From: Lachnospiraceae bacterium
Lineage (GTDB): Bacteria > Bacillota > Clostridia > Lachnospirales > Lachnospiraceae
NCBI GenBank assembly: GCA_015057115.1
Contig: SVEZ01000001.1
Span: forward strand, 234,381 to 298,380
Direction of reading: 5' to 3'
Length of the DNA: 64,000 nucleotides
The notes under the pieces are model-generated. The model saw only the letters and a list, made by a program, of their open reading frames with translations, was not told the origin of the DNA and did not search any database. A program made the position numbers and the translations under genes. Every line of letters starts with the position of its first letter. The first letter of the stretch is position 1. Shown here piece by piece: positions 29,001 through 37,003 of the stretch.

Positions 29001-29552
29001 TTCCTCCGAAAGAGGGAACACATCCAGAATGCCTCCACGAATGGCAAATTCTCCCACGCCTTCTACCTGGGCATTTTTCTCGTATCCCATAGCCACCAGC
29101 TCTTTCGCTACGGACTGCAGTTTTACGGTGGATCCCACTTCAAATCGCTTTGCCTGATCATACAACTCTTCCGGCATAACCAAACGATCCAAAAGCGCAT
29201 CAAAAGTCGTCACTACCGTCATTTCTTCGCCTTCTGCCATAGCCTTTAAAACGCTCAAGCGCTCACTGGTCAACAAATTTCCTCGAATGTCTGCCTGGTA
29301 AAACAATACATCCTTTGCCGGGTAGTAATAAACCGCATCTTCAAAGACTTTCAAATCTTCTACCAGTTCCTTGGCACGCTGCTCCGAAAATGTCACCACC
29401 AGCTTCTGTTTTGTCTCGGAAATACCCTGCATCAAATATGCTTTGGCCGCATCCATACATCCGGAAATCTGTACGACTCCCCTTTGGTTTTTCTGCTTTT
29501 CAACTGCTTCGTAATTACCCCATTCTGTTAGGGTATGTTCAAACATGCTCAT
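26010..29552 (-). CDS. mfd: Transcription-repair coupling factor
   Basis: 1180 aa, full length. Removes RNA polymerase stalled at lesions and recruits UvrA. UvrB-homology N-terminal domains, the CarD-like RNA polymerase interaction domain (IGDYVVHENHGLGIYRG), then RecG-like translocase motifs (GDVGFGKTEIAIRAAFKA, DEEQRFGV, TATPIPRTLHMSL, QLRGRVGRS). Its ATG overlaps the pth stop (ATGA), so translation is coupled. Confidence 0.97.
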   Translation of the reverse strand: MSMFEHTLTEWGNYEAVEKQKNQRGVVQISGCMDAAKAYLMQGISETKQKLVVTFSEQRAKELVEDLKVFEDAVYYYPAKDVLFYQADIRGNLLTSERLSVLKAMAEGEEMTVVTTFDALLDRLVMPEELYDQAKRFEVGSTVKLQSVAKELVAMGYEKNAQVEGVGEFAIRGGILDVFPLSEESPIRIELWDDEIDSIRSFDVESQRSIETLDGVMVYPATEMVLDEERRDRGLKKIEKETKLRVTKLREAMKTEEAYRLSSAIEVLKDGLEGGLDMASAGSFLTYFYEDTVTFLDYFENNNTIIFIDEPARCLEMASAVELEFGESMKSRLEKGYVLSGQADVLVSVKKVLPKFGAFTTMLLTTLDQKCEAFKPTDTFAISTRSINAYNKSFELLVKDLQGYKKKGYRIVLMSGSRSRAKRLAGDLADRELNAFYVEEVVKEPQAGEILVCYGKLKRGFELPMLKFAMITESDIFGQEHKKRRKKPRYEGERIGDFAELKIGDYVVHENHGLGIYRGIEKVEVDKITKDYIKIEYDKGGLLYIQANNLELLQKYAGADAKKPKLNKLGTQEWGKTKAKVRSAVSDIARELVELYAVRENMDGYSFSPDTVWQREFEELFQFEETEDQLLAIEAAKRDMESTKTMDRLVCGDVGFGKTEIAIRAAFKAVQDSKQVVYLVPTTILAQQHYTTFVQRMKDFPVNIGLLSRFSTPAQQRKVIAGLKKGEVDIVIGTHRLLSKDVDYKDLGLLIIDEEQRFGVAHKEKIKQLKNQIDVLTLTATPIPRTLHMSLVGIRDMSVLEEAPVDRTPIQTYVMEYNEEMVKEAITRELARNGQVYYVYNRVKQIAEVTDRVRALVPDATVAYAHGQMKERQLEDIMYQFVNGEIDVLVTTTIIETGLDISNANTMIIQDADNMGLSQLYQLRGRVGRSNRTSYAFLMYKRDKLLKEVAEKRLHAIREFTDLGSGIKIAMKDLEIRGAGNILGADQHGHMEAVGYDLYCKMLNEAVKMMKGLPVKEGFSTSIDLNVNAFIPASYIPNEFQKLDMYKRIGNVETIEEKEEILEEFIDRFSEPPQPVLKLLDIALLKVRAHNCDITEITQKGESITIKLYEKAQINPAKIAEFIEFFEGAMTFVNNKKSLPYFYYRKDFNSKTREQEPIAIVEGILDGFEKYLLYKAEDSE

Positions 29553-30124
29553 TTTTTACCTTTACTGTTAAACTGATTCATTGCCGTATCGGTTTCCCCT
29601 TTTATCATAAGGGTCACTGCCTCTGCCGCGTGTCCGATGGCTTCTTCTACAAGTTCTCTGTCTTCGTTGGAAAAACGGGATAAAACAAAATCCGCCAAAT
29701 CCCATCCTGCCGGTTTTTCCCCTACTCCGATTTTTACCCGCTCAAAGTTCTGGGTTCCGAGAAGTTGAATGATATTCTTCATTCCGTTATGTCCGCCGGC
29801 ACTGCCTTTTTTCCGGATTCGTATCTGACCCGGTTCCAGACTAATGTCATCATATACCACCAGAAGTTCCTCTTCCGGATCGATTTTATAAAATGCCGCC
29901 AGCTTCTGAATGGCTTCTCCACTTAAATTCATGTAGGTCTGAGGTTTTACAAGCAGTACTTTTACCCCATCTATATACCCGGTTCCCACCAAGGCTTTGC
30001 CCTTGGTTTCGTTAACGGAGATTCCATATTTCCCTGCTATATAGTCAATGCAGTCAAAGCCCACATTGTGCCTGGTTTTTTCATATTTTCCCGTAGGATT
30101 TCCCAATCCTGCTATTATATACAT
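29549..30124 (-). CDS. pth: Peptidyl-tRNA hydrolase
   Basis: Releases peptides from dropped-off peptidyl-tRNA. 191 aa. Signature GLGNPTGKYEKTRHNVGF with catalytic His, LVKPQTYMNLSGEA, and VVYDDISLEPGQIRIRKKGSAGGHNG. Forms an operon with mfd, the usual Firmicutes order. Confidence 0.97.
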   Translation of the reverse strand: MYIIAGLGNPTGKYEKTRHNVGFDCIDYIAGKYGISVNETKGKALVGTGYIDGVKVLLVKPQTYMNLSGEAIQKLAAFYKIDPEEELLVVYDDISLEPGQIRIRKKGSAGGHNGMKNIIQLLGTQNFERVKIGVGEKPAGWDLADFVLSRFSNEDRELVEEAIGHAAEAVTLMIKGETDTAMNQFNSKGKK

Positions 30125-30165
30125 ATCCTATTCCTCTCATACAGCATAATGATACAAAGAATGGG

Positions 30166-30189
30166 AGGCCGTCAGTTGACGCCCTCCTT
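30166..30189 (-). repeat. Hairpin in the 5' leader of pth-mfd
   Basis: Minus strand GGAGGGCGTCA-AC-TGACGGCCTCC forms an 11-bp stem with one internal mismatch beginning a few bases after the predicted start of transcription. It has no T-run. Confidence 0.55.
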
Positions 30190-30202
30190 CATCTTTGGAT
30201 TC

Positions 30203-30231
30203 ATTATATAAATTTTTTATCCGATTTGCAA
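30203..30231 (-). promoter_or_regulatory. pth-mfd promoter
   Basis: Minus strand TTGCAA (plus 30226-30231), 17-bp AT-rich spacer, TATAAT (plus 30203-30208), directly after the spoVG stop. Confidence 0.7.
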
Positions 30232-30232
30232 G

Positions 30233-30502
30233 CTATTTCTCTTCGTTCGCCAGCTCTTTCTCATAGGCTTCCAGAATAATTTTGGAAATACGCTCTCTTG
30301 TGGCGGAATTAATAGGATGTGCAATATCACGATACTCATCGTTGGTTCCTTTACGACTTGGCATTGCAATAAATAACCCTTTGTCGCCCTCAATCACCTT
30401 AATATCATGCACTACAAATTCCTCATCAATGGTGATGGATACAACTGCTCTCATCTTACCTTCTCTGTCAATCTTACGCACTCTTACGTCTGTAATCTGC
30501 AT
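30233..30502 (-). CDS. spoVG: SpoVG family regulator
   Basis: 89 aa. N-terminus [11 protein letters not shown] and the central [22 protein letters not shown] are the SpoVG signature. A small RNA/DNA-binding regulator linked to sporulation, cell wall and virulence in Firmicutes. GGAGGAG precedes the ATG. No clear sigma-H promoter could be drawn in the 66-bp gap. Confidence 0.95.
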   Translation of the reverse strand: MQITDVRVRKIDREGKMRAVVSITIDEEFVVHDIKVIEGDKGLFIAMPSRKGTNDEYRDIAHPINSATRERISKIILEAYEKELANEEK

Positions 30503-30568
30503 ACTTGTTCTCCTCCTTCGGGTACCAACTACTTTTCGTAGGGTCTAATTCTAGTTCAACTCCATGCT

Positions 30569-31672
30569 CTAATTCTTCAGCCTTACAATCTTCGGTTCTT
30601 CATTCTCACCGATAAACTGGGCATCTCCCGGAATGCGTTCGTGACTTTCTACAATGCAGTTCTCAATCACGGCTCCGTCTTCAATGTATGTTTCATTTAA
30701 AACAATAGAGTTCTTAACAATTGCGCCTTTTCCAACGAATACACGCTTACACAAAACAGAGTTGCTTACTTCTCCGTTTACGATGCAGCCGCTGGCAACA
30801 AGCGAGTTCTTAACATTGGATCCTTCATTGAATTTTGCCGACGGCAGATCCTCTGTCTTGGACTTGATGGAAGGATCCTGTTCAAAAAATCTTCGGATAG
30901 TACCATCTAAGAAGTCCATATTAATACGATAATATGCATCCACGGTATTGATATTGCTCCAGTATCCCCGGAATTCATATCCATAAATGCCTTTTACATC
31001 CTTATAACGAATCAAAATATCTTTTACCAGATCGTATCGTTCCTCTTCATGACTTTCTTCCAAAAGCTGAACCAATAAATCTTTCTTAAAAATATAGATT
31101 CCCATGGATGCAATATCCGATGATGCCTTCATTGGCTTCTCGGAAAACTGAATAATCCGGCGCTCTTTGTTGAGTTCTACAACGCCAAGTCGTCTCAAAT
31201 CTCTGGATTTACCCATACGCTTAACAGCAATGGTTACATCCGCATCCTTCTCCTCGTGGAACCGGATCATTTTGTTAAAATCAAATTTACAAATACAGTC
31301 CCCCGGATAGATGATTACGTAGGGCTCATGCCTTTTCTTAATAAAGTCCAAATTCTGATACAGGGAATCTGCGGTTCCCCGATACCACCAGTTGTTATTT
31401 CTGGTAATGGTGGGAGTAAAGGTAAACAATCCTCCCTGCTTTCTTCCAAAATTCCACCATTTGGAAGAGTTCAAATGCTCATGCAACGATCTGGAGTTAT
31501 ACTGGGTCAAAACCGCCACAGTTTTAATTCCGGAATTCGTCATATTACTTAATCCAAAATCGATTGCCCGATACGCTGCACCCACCGGCATTGCCGCTCC
31601 CGCACGTTTGGTCGTCAGCTCCCGCAGGCCGATGCTGCTTCCACCGGCAAGAATAATTCCAAATGCTTTCAT
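30569..31672 (-). CDS. glgD: Glucose-1-phosphate adenylyltransferase subunit GlgD
   Basis: 367 aa. ADP-glucose pyrophosphorylase fold: an N-terminal nucleotidyltransferase with degenerate loop AGGSSIGLRELTTKRAGAAMPVG (compare GlgC), and a left-handed beta-helix C-terminus (VKNSLVASGCIVNGEVSNSVL). In Firmicutes GlgD is the regulatory partner of GlgC and is poorly active alone. Starts 3 bases after glgC. Confidence 0.93.
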   Translation of the reverse strand: MKAFGIILAGGSSIGLRELTTKRAGAAMPVGAAYRAIDFGLSNMTNSGIKTVAVLTQYNSRSLHEHLNSSKWWNFGRKQGGLFTFTPTITRNNNWWYRGTADSLYQNLDFIKKRHEPYVIIYPGDCICKFDFNKMIRFHEEKDADVTIAVKRMGKSRDLRRLGVVELNKERRIIQFSEKPMKASSDIASMGIYIFKKDLLVQLLEESHEEERYDLVKDILIRYKDVKGIYGYEFRGYWSNINTVDAYYRINMDFLDGTIRRFFEQDPSIKSKTEDLPSAKFNEGSNVKNSLVASGCIVNGEVSNSVLCKRVFVGKGAIVKNSIVLNETYIEDGAVIENCIVESHERIPGDAQFIGENEEPKIVRLKN

Positions 31673-31675
31673 GCT

Positions 31676-32944
31676 CTACTCACCTGCCTTTATGATATTA
31701 TGTCCACTGAGCAGGCACATGTCTTCATAGTCCTCCAGTGTTGTCTCGCCAAGAATTGCTGTATTCTTACCAATTGAGACGCCCTCCGGAATTACGCTAC
31801 CCTGACCGATGGTTACCAGTCCGGAATTGTATACCGACGGCTTCTCTTCATTCGGTGCATCGTCTCCGGTTCCTATTATCGATGCGGCACCAATCTCACA
31901 GTTCTCTGCAATAATGGCTTTCTCGATAACTGCGTTGGAACCCACATGGGTTCCGGACATTATAATGGAATCCCGAATTTTAGCACCTTTTTCCACAATA
32001 ACGCCAACTCCCAAAACGCTGTTTTCTACCTCACCGTCAATATCGGAGCCTTCGCCAACAATACATTTCACTACATTACTGTCCCGACCGTAATAGGTGG
32101 GTTGGAAAGAATTGGCGTTGGTGTAGGTCTTCCAGGACTCCTCATAAAGATTAAATTCCGGAACGATATCAATCAACTCCATGTTTGCTTCCCAATAGGA
32201 ACTTAAGGTTCCCACATCTTTCCAATAGGACTCGAATTTGTAAGCAAAAATTCTGTTTCGATTCTCGAAGCAATAAGGAATAATATGCTTACCAAAGTCG
32301 CAGTTGGGCTGATCCTTTAAGGCCATCAAAGAATCTTTCAACAACTCCCAATCAAAAATATAAATTCCCATAGATGCCAGATTACTCCGCGGATTCTTGG
32401 GCTTCTCCTCAAAATCCGTAATTCGGAATTTCTCATCTGCAATACAGATTCCAAATCTGGAAGCCTCCTCGATTGGAACCGGCATGGTTGCAATCGTCAC
32501 CTGTGCATTATTTTCCTTATGGAATTCCAGCATCTGTGCATAATCCATCTTATAAATATGATCTCCGGAAAGAATGATTACATACTCCGGATGGTAACTC
32601 TCCATATACGCTAAGTTCTGGTAGATGGCATTTGCTGTTCCGGTATACCAGGATGTGTCACCACTTCTTTCGTAGGGCGGTAAAACCGTGACCCCTCCGT
32701 TATTTACGTCCAAATCCCAGGGTATTCCGATTCCAATGTGAGCATTAAGTTCCAGCGGCTGATACTGGGTCAAAACACCAACAGTATCGATGCCGGAGTT
32801 AACACAATTGCTCAAAGGGAAATCGATAATGCGATACTTGCCTCCAAATGGAACTGCCGGCTTGGCCGTACTTTGTGTCAAAACACCGAGACGGCTGCCT
32901 TGTCCTCCTGCTAATAACATTGCTATGACTTCTTTGTTCTCCAT
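31676..32944 (-). CDS. glgC: Glucose-1-phosphate adenylyltransferase GlgC
   Basis: 422 aa catalytic ADP-glucose pyrophosphorylase, first step of glycogen synthesis. Intact loop [26 protein letters not shown], then [25 protein letters not shown], and SMGIYIF. The C-terminal beta-helix carries [13 protein letters not shown]. With GlgD and the phosphoglucomutase it implies glycogen storage, which many Clostridia build before sporulation. Confidence 0.95.
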   Translation of the reverse strand: MENKEVIAMLLAGGQGSRLGVLTQSTAKPAVPFGGKYRIIDFPLSNCVNSGIDTVGVLTQYQPLELNAHIGIGIPWDLDVNNGGVTVLPPYERSGDTSWYTGTANAIYQNLAYMESYHPEYVIILSGDHIYKMDYAQMLEFHKENNAQVTIATMPVPIEEASRFGICIADEKFRITDFEEKPKNPRSNLASMGIYIFDWELLKDSLMALKDQPNCDFGKHIIPYCFENRNRIFAYKFESYWKDVGTLSSYWEANMELIDIVPEFNLYEESWKTYTNANSFQPTYYGRDSNVVKCIVGEGSDIDGEVENSVLGVGVIVEKGAKIRDSIIMSGTHVGSNAVIEKAIIAENCEIGAASIIGTGDDAPNEEKPSVYNSGLVTIGQGSVIPEGVSIGKNTAILGETTLEDYEDMCLLSGHNIIKAGE

Positions 32945-32976
32945 TTGTTGTGCACCCCCTTGCTGTATGTTCTATC

Positions 32977-32985
32977 ATTATAACA
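32977..32985 (-). promoter_or_regulatory. Extended -10 promoter of glgC-glgD
   Basis: Minus strand TGTTATAAT, about 33 bases before the glgC start; no clear -35. Confidence 0.5.
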
Positions 32986-33143
32986 TGAAAAATGTGCCTA
33001 ACCTATGAACTTTCACGGCAAATACTTCCTTTTTTCGATGTTTTCAGTTTTTTCAGTATTATTTCACTCTTTTTTCACATTCCAGTTTCTTTTTTTCTTT
33101 TCAAATGTTCCTCTATGCAGTTTTCAAAACCGAAATTTGAGAG

Positions 33144-33149
33144 TATAAT
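33144..33149 (+). promoter_or_regulatory. Probable murC -10 element
   Basis: TATAAT 42 bases before the murC start; a TTTTCA 17 bp upstream is a poor -35. The 246-bp glgC-murC gap is otherwise T-rich on the plus strand and holds no ORF or repeat that I can support. Confidence 0.4.
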
Positions 33150-33190
33150 GGTAGGAAGTATATTTCAATAAGTAGAAAAGAGTGAGATAC

Positions 33191-34573
33191 ATGTTTAAAA
33201 TTGATTTTCAGAATCCTGTAAAAATATATTTTATCGGAATCGGTGGTGTCAGCATGAGCGGCCTGGCACACGTTCTTTTAGACCGCGGCTTTACGGTGCT
33301 TGGTTCCGACTGGAACGCATCCGACTATACCAGGAAACTTCAGGCGGAAGGTGCAACGGTTTACATCGGCAAAGAGGACCCTTCCCGTTTACAATCGGAT
33401 ATTGATGTAGTAGTATACACAGCAGCCGTTCACCCGGATAATCCGGAATATGCCGAAGCTGTCCGCCGTCAAATTCCTATGCTCACAAGAGCACAGCTTT
33501 TAGGACAACTTATGGCCTTTTACAAGACCTCTATTGCCGTTGCGGGAACTCACGGCAAGACCACTACCACCAGTATGGTTTCCGAGATTCTTCTGGCTGC
33601 AGAAGTGGACCCCACCATTTCCAACGGTGGAATTTTAAATTCCATCGGAAGCAATACCCGCATCGGGCACTCTGACTTTTTTGTTGCAGAAGCTTGCGAG
33701 TATACCAACAGCTTTTTTGAGTTTTTCCCGCAGTACAGCGTGGTTTTGAACATCGAAGCGGATCATTTGGATTTCTTTAAAGATTTGGATGACATCCGTC
33801 ACTCCTTTTTACACTTTATGAACAATACCAAAAAGGGCGGACGTGTTGTTGTCAACGCCGGGATTCCTTGCCTTTCCGAACTGACGGACAAGCTTTCAGA
33901 GAATTACCTTACCTTTGGTCTGACGCCGGAATGTGATTACCGGGCTACCGATATTTCCTATGACGCTTTGGGACTGCCGTCCTATACCCTTTTAAAGCGA
34001 GGCGAGGCATTGGGCACCATTACCCTTTCCATGCCGGGAGAGCATAACGTCTTGAATTCTCTGGCTGCCATTGCAGTCTGTGACGATATCGGTCTTCCTT
34101 TTTCATCTATTCAAAAGGGATTAAAAACCTGTACCGGTTCCAAACGTCGCTTTGAGAAAAAGGGCGAATTTAACGGTGTCTGCATTTTAGACGATTATGC
34201 CCATCACCCAACAGAGATTAAAGCAACGCTGAAGGCCGCACGGGCTACCGATTACAAGCGTATCGTATGTGTATTCCAGCCCCACACCTACTCCCGCACA
34301 AAATCTCTTTTTGCGGACTTTGTAGAGGCTCTGTCTCTTGCGGATGTTGTGGTTCTGGCAGACATTTATGCAGCGCGGGAAACTGACACACTGGGTATGT
34401 CCTCCCAAATGCTATGTGATTCCTTGAACGCCGCGGGAACGGAAAGTTATTGTCCGGGTTCTTTCGACGAGATTAAAAAATTTTTAATTAAAAAATGTGT
34501 ACACGGTGACTTGTTGATAACTATGGGTGCCGGAAACGTTGTAGAAATAGGCGAAAACCTCTTATCAGAATAG
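33191..34573 (+). CDS. murC: UDP-N-acetylmuramate-L-alanine ligase
   Basis: 460 aa. Adds L-Ala to UDP-MurNAc. Dinucleotide-like FIGIGGVSMSGLAHVL, ATP-binding AGTHGKTTTTSM, NIEADHLDFF, and DDYAHHPTEIKATL. ATG 33191 is preferred over GTG 33182, which lies in the purine-rich ribosome site. Confidence 0.96.
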   Translation: MFKIDFQNPVKIYFIGIGGVSMSGLAHVLLDRGFTVLGSDWNASDYTRKLQAEGATVYIGKEDPSRLQSDIDVVVYTAAVHPDNPEYAEAVRRQIPMLTRAQLLGQLMAFYKTSIAVAGTHGKTTTTSMVSEILLAAEVDPTISNGGILNSIGSNTRIGHSDFFVAEACEYTNSFFEFFPQYSVVLNIEADHLDFFKDLDDIRHSFLHFMNNTKKGGRVVVNAGIPCLSELTDKLSENYLTFGLTPECDYRATDISYDALGLPSYTLLKRGEALGTITLSMPGEHNVLNSLAAIAVCDDIGLPFSSIQKGLKTCTGSKRRFEKKGEFNGVCILDDYAHHPTEIKATLKAARATDYKRIVCVFQPHTYSRTKSLFADFVEALSLADVVVLADIYAARETDTLGMSSQMLCDSLNAAGTESYCPGSFDEIKKFLIKKCVHGDLLITMGAGNVVEIGENLLSE

Positions 34574-34591
34574 TTATCCACATTATCCACA
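34574..34591 (+). promoter_or_regulatory. Tandem DnaA boxes, pair 1
   Basis: Two exact copies of TTATCCACA, head to tail with no gap (34574-34582, 34583-34591), starting on the base after the murC stop. They match the DnaA box consensus TTATNCACA perfectly. Confidence 0.8.
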
Positions 34592-34634
34592 CCCGCACCT
34601 TTTCCTTTTGGGAAATGCAGGTGTGGATTTTTTT
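34587..34634 (+). terminator. Terminator after murC
   Basis: CCACACC-GCA pairs with TGC-GGTGTGG, with an inner TTTCC / GGGAAA stem, followed by ATTTTTTT. Its left arm overlaps the second DnaA box. Confidence 0.75.
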
Positions 34635-34672
34635 GACTTGATGACCGTGCCGTTTTTGTGATTTAACAAAGT

Positions 34673-34690
34673 TTATCCACATTATCCACG
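34673..34690 (+). promoter_or_regulatory. Tandem DnaA boxes, pair 2
   Basis: TTATCCACA (34673-34681) followed directly by TTATCCACG (34682-34690). Exactly 99 bp downstream of pair 1 and about 70 bp upstream of the dnaD -10. Confidence 0.8.
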
Positions 34691-34755
34691 TCAAAAATGC
34701 TCTTTTTCGGCAAAACTATGAACAGACTGTGACACTTTTCTTTTCGAAACTCCTG

Positions 34756-34764
34756 TGGTATAAT
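34756..34764 (+). promoter_or_regulatory. Extended -10 promoter of dnaD
   Basis: TGGTATAAT, 55 bases before the dnaD start codon; no clear -35, so an activator could take part. Confidence 0.55.
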
Positions 34765-34819
34765 CGGTTTCACAGTTAAGTCAAGACCAAGAGAACCTTG
34801 AGAAAGAGAGCATTAACAA

Positions 34820-35926
34820 ATGGACACCATTTTACTGAAAGCGGAACAGCCTGTATCAGAAACAAGCGTTCCCAATATTTTTATCGATCGCTATATGCCA
34901 AGTGCAAACGGAGAATACGTGAAGGTCTATTTGTATTTGCTTCGTTTACTATCCCAGCCTGAAGCGGGATGTAGTCTTTCACAACTTGCAGACCTTTTCG
35001 AATATTCCATGCGGGAATTAAGTCGTGCCTTTCGGTACTGGGAACGCATGGGACTTCTGGAAATGCAATACAACGAGAATAACGAGCTTTGCGGAGTCAC
35101 TCTCCTGAAATTGTCCGACTCAACTTCCGGACCGGATCCATTTTCCAAGGCACCGGCTGAAACGGAAACATCAGAGTCCACCATTTCCGTAAAGAGTGTA
35201 TCTACTCCACCAAAGGCTCCTTCCTCTGCGGAAACTTCACACCGGGAATACAGCAAGGATGAGTTGAAGAATTTTTCCAATCGGGAAGATGTGGGAGAAT
35301 TAATCTTCATTGCTGAACAGTATTTGAAGAAACCCCTGACTCATACCGAATTAAACACTTTCTTATATTGGTATGACACTCTGCATTTTTCTACCGAGCT
35401 TATTGTGTATCTGGTAGAATATTGTGTCAGCCGGGATCACAGAAGTGTTCGCTACATGGACAAAGTTGCCCTGTCCTGGGCAGAGGCCGGCATCCGAGAT
35501 GTGGATGCTGCCAAGCAGATTTCCAACCTATACAGTCAGGCTAATTACGCTGTAATTAAGGCTTTGGGAATCAAAGGGCGCAACCTCGTTGAACTGGAGA
35601 CTGCAATGATTGAGAAATGGACCAAAGAATATCATTTTTCACTGGACATTATAACCGAAGCATGTAACCGTACCATTACCGCCACTCATCAACCCAGCTT
35701 TGAGTATGCGGATAAGATTTTAACCAATTGGCACAACGCCAATGTGAAGGAACTGGCCGATATTGAGCGACTGGATTCCAATTTTAAAAAAGCGAAACGA
35801 AGTGTAGAACGACCGGTACATACCAATATTAGCAAGCCGGCCATTAACCGTTTTAATAATTTTTCACAACGAACCTATGACTACGACCAACTCGAGCAAC
35901 AAATGTTGAACCGTAATCGAAATTGA
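34820..35926 (+). CDS. DnaD-domain primosomal protein
   Basis: 368 aa. N-terminal winged-helix region (DRYMPSANGEYVKVYLYLL, then a short HTH), Ser/Pro-rich linker around residues 105-145, and two DnaD-like C-terminal domains (LIVYLVEYCVSRDHRSVRYMDKVALSW pattern and a second near 290-320). DnaD/DnaB proteins load the replicative helicase in low-GC Gram-positives. Ends one base into the region of the next gene, so the two form an operon. Confidence 0.9.
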   Translation: MDTILLKAEQPVSETSVPNIFIDRYMPSANGEYVKVYLYLLRLLSQPEAGCSLSQLADLFEYSMRELSRAFRYWERMGLLEMQYNENNELCGVTLLKLSDSTSGPDPFSKAPAETETSESTISVKSVSTPPKAPSSAETSHREYSKDELKNFSNREDVGELIFIAEQYLKKPLTHTELNTFLYWYDTLHFSTELIVYLVEYCVSRDHRSVRYMDKVALSWAEAGIRDVDAAKQISNLYSQANYAVIKALGIKGRNLVELETAMIEKWTKEYHFSLDIITEACNRTITATHQPSFEYADKILTNWHNANVKELADIERLDSNFKKAKRSVERPVHTNISKPAINRFNNFSQRTYDYDQLEQQMLNRNRN

Positions 35927-35937
35927 GGAGGCAGGAA

Positions 35938-36909
35938 ATGGCACTAACAAACAGTCAATTTGAATCCATCCGAAGAGAATATGATAAACGACAGTTTGAA
36001 TCCCATCATCGGGTTACCGATCATGTTGAAGAGCTTTACCGGAAGAATCCCCGCATCAAGGAGATTGACCGGTCTATTGCTGCCCTTTCCATTAAACAGG
36101 CACAGAAATTATTAGATGGAGATCAGAGTGCGCTGAAGTCTCTGCGCAGTTCTTTGCGAAATCTGACCCAGGAGAAGGACTCCCTGATTCAGTCTTTGGG
36201 ATTTCGCCCGGACTATATAGAGCCTGTTTATCAGTGCCCGGACTGCAAGGATACCGGTTTTGTCAATGGCAAGAAATGTCACTGTTTTAAGCAGGCTGCC
36301 ATTGACCTGGTGTACACCCAGTCCAACATGAAGCAAATCCTTTCCGAAGAGAATTTTGATACCTTCGATTTTCATCTGTTCTCCGACGAAATCATTGATC
36401 CTGCAACAAATTTGACTCCTTATGAGTCCATGCAGGTTGCAGTTAATAAATGTAAGGATTTTATCGTAAATTTTAAAGAACGTCACGGAAATCTTTTCCT
36501 TTCCGGTCCCACCGGCGTTGGAAAGACTTTCCTTTCCAACTGCGTAGCGAAAGAGTTACTGGACCGTGGAAATTCCGTAATTTATTTTTCGGCTACAAGA
36601 CTATTTGACGTTTTCCATAATAATGCGTATAATAAGACTTCGGAGGCAACCGATGTCTATCAGAATATTTTTAACTGCGATCTTCTGATCATTGATGATC
36701 TGGGAACGGAGGTTTCCAACAACTATACCACGTCGCAGTTTTTCACCTGTATTAATGAACGGCTGCTTCGTCACAAGGCCACCATTATCTCCAGCAATCT
36801 TTCCATCGGGGAAATTGCGGAGATTTATTCGGAGCGTACCATGTCCCGAATTATGAAAGGCTTTGAATTGATTAAGTTAACCGGCAATGATCTTCGTTTA
36901 ATCGGATAG
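35938..36909 (+). CDS. DnaI/DnaC-like helicase loader ATPase
   Basis: 323 aa. A zinc-binding cluster CPDCKDTGFVNGKKCHC near residues 100-116, then an AAA+ domain: Walker A SGPTGVGKTFLS, Walker B LLIIDDLGTE, sensor ISSNLS, Arg finger region SERTMSRI. Loads DnaB-type helicase during replication initiation and restart. Start ATG 35938 has GAGGAGG 8 bases upstream. Confidence 0.92.
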   Translation: MALTNSQFESIRREYDKRQFESHHRVTDHVEELYRKNPRIKEIDRSIAALSIKQAQKLLDGDQSALKSLRSSLRNLTQEKDSLIQSLGFRPDYIEPVYQCPDCKDTGFVNGKKCHCFKQAAIDLVYTQSNMKQILSEENFDTFDFHLFSDEIIDPATNLTPYESMQVAVNKCKDFIVNFKERHGNLFLSGPTGVGKTFLSNCVAKELLDRGNSVIYFSATRLFDVFHNNAYNKTSEATDVYQNIFNCDLLIIDDLGTEVSNNYTTSQFFTCINERLLRHKATIISSNLSIGEIAEIYSERTMSRIMKGFELIKLTGNDLRLIG

Positions 36910-37003
36910 CCCAATCTTCCGAAACGAAGAGCATTGCTTTGTGCTGTGTTTATACAGCAATAGATTATTTATTTTACTGTTTTTAAAATTAGGAGGAAAA
37001 AAC

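Noticed and set aside
34574..34764. Chromosomal origin (oriC)
   Set aside because: Four DnaA boxes, but no dnaA/dnaN nearby and no clear DnaA-trio or long AT-rich unwinding element.
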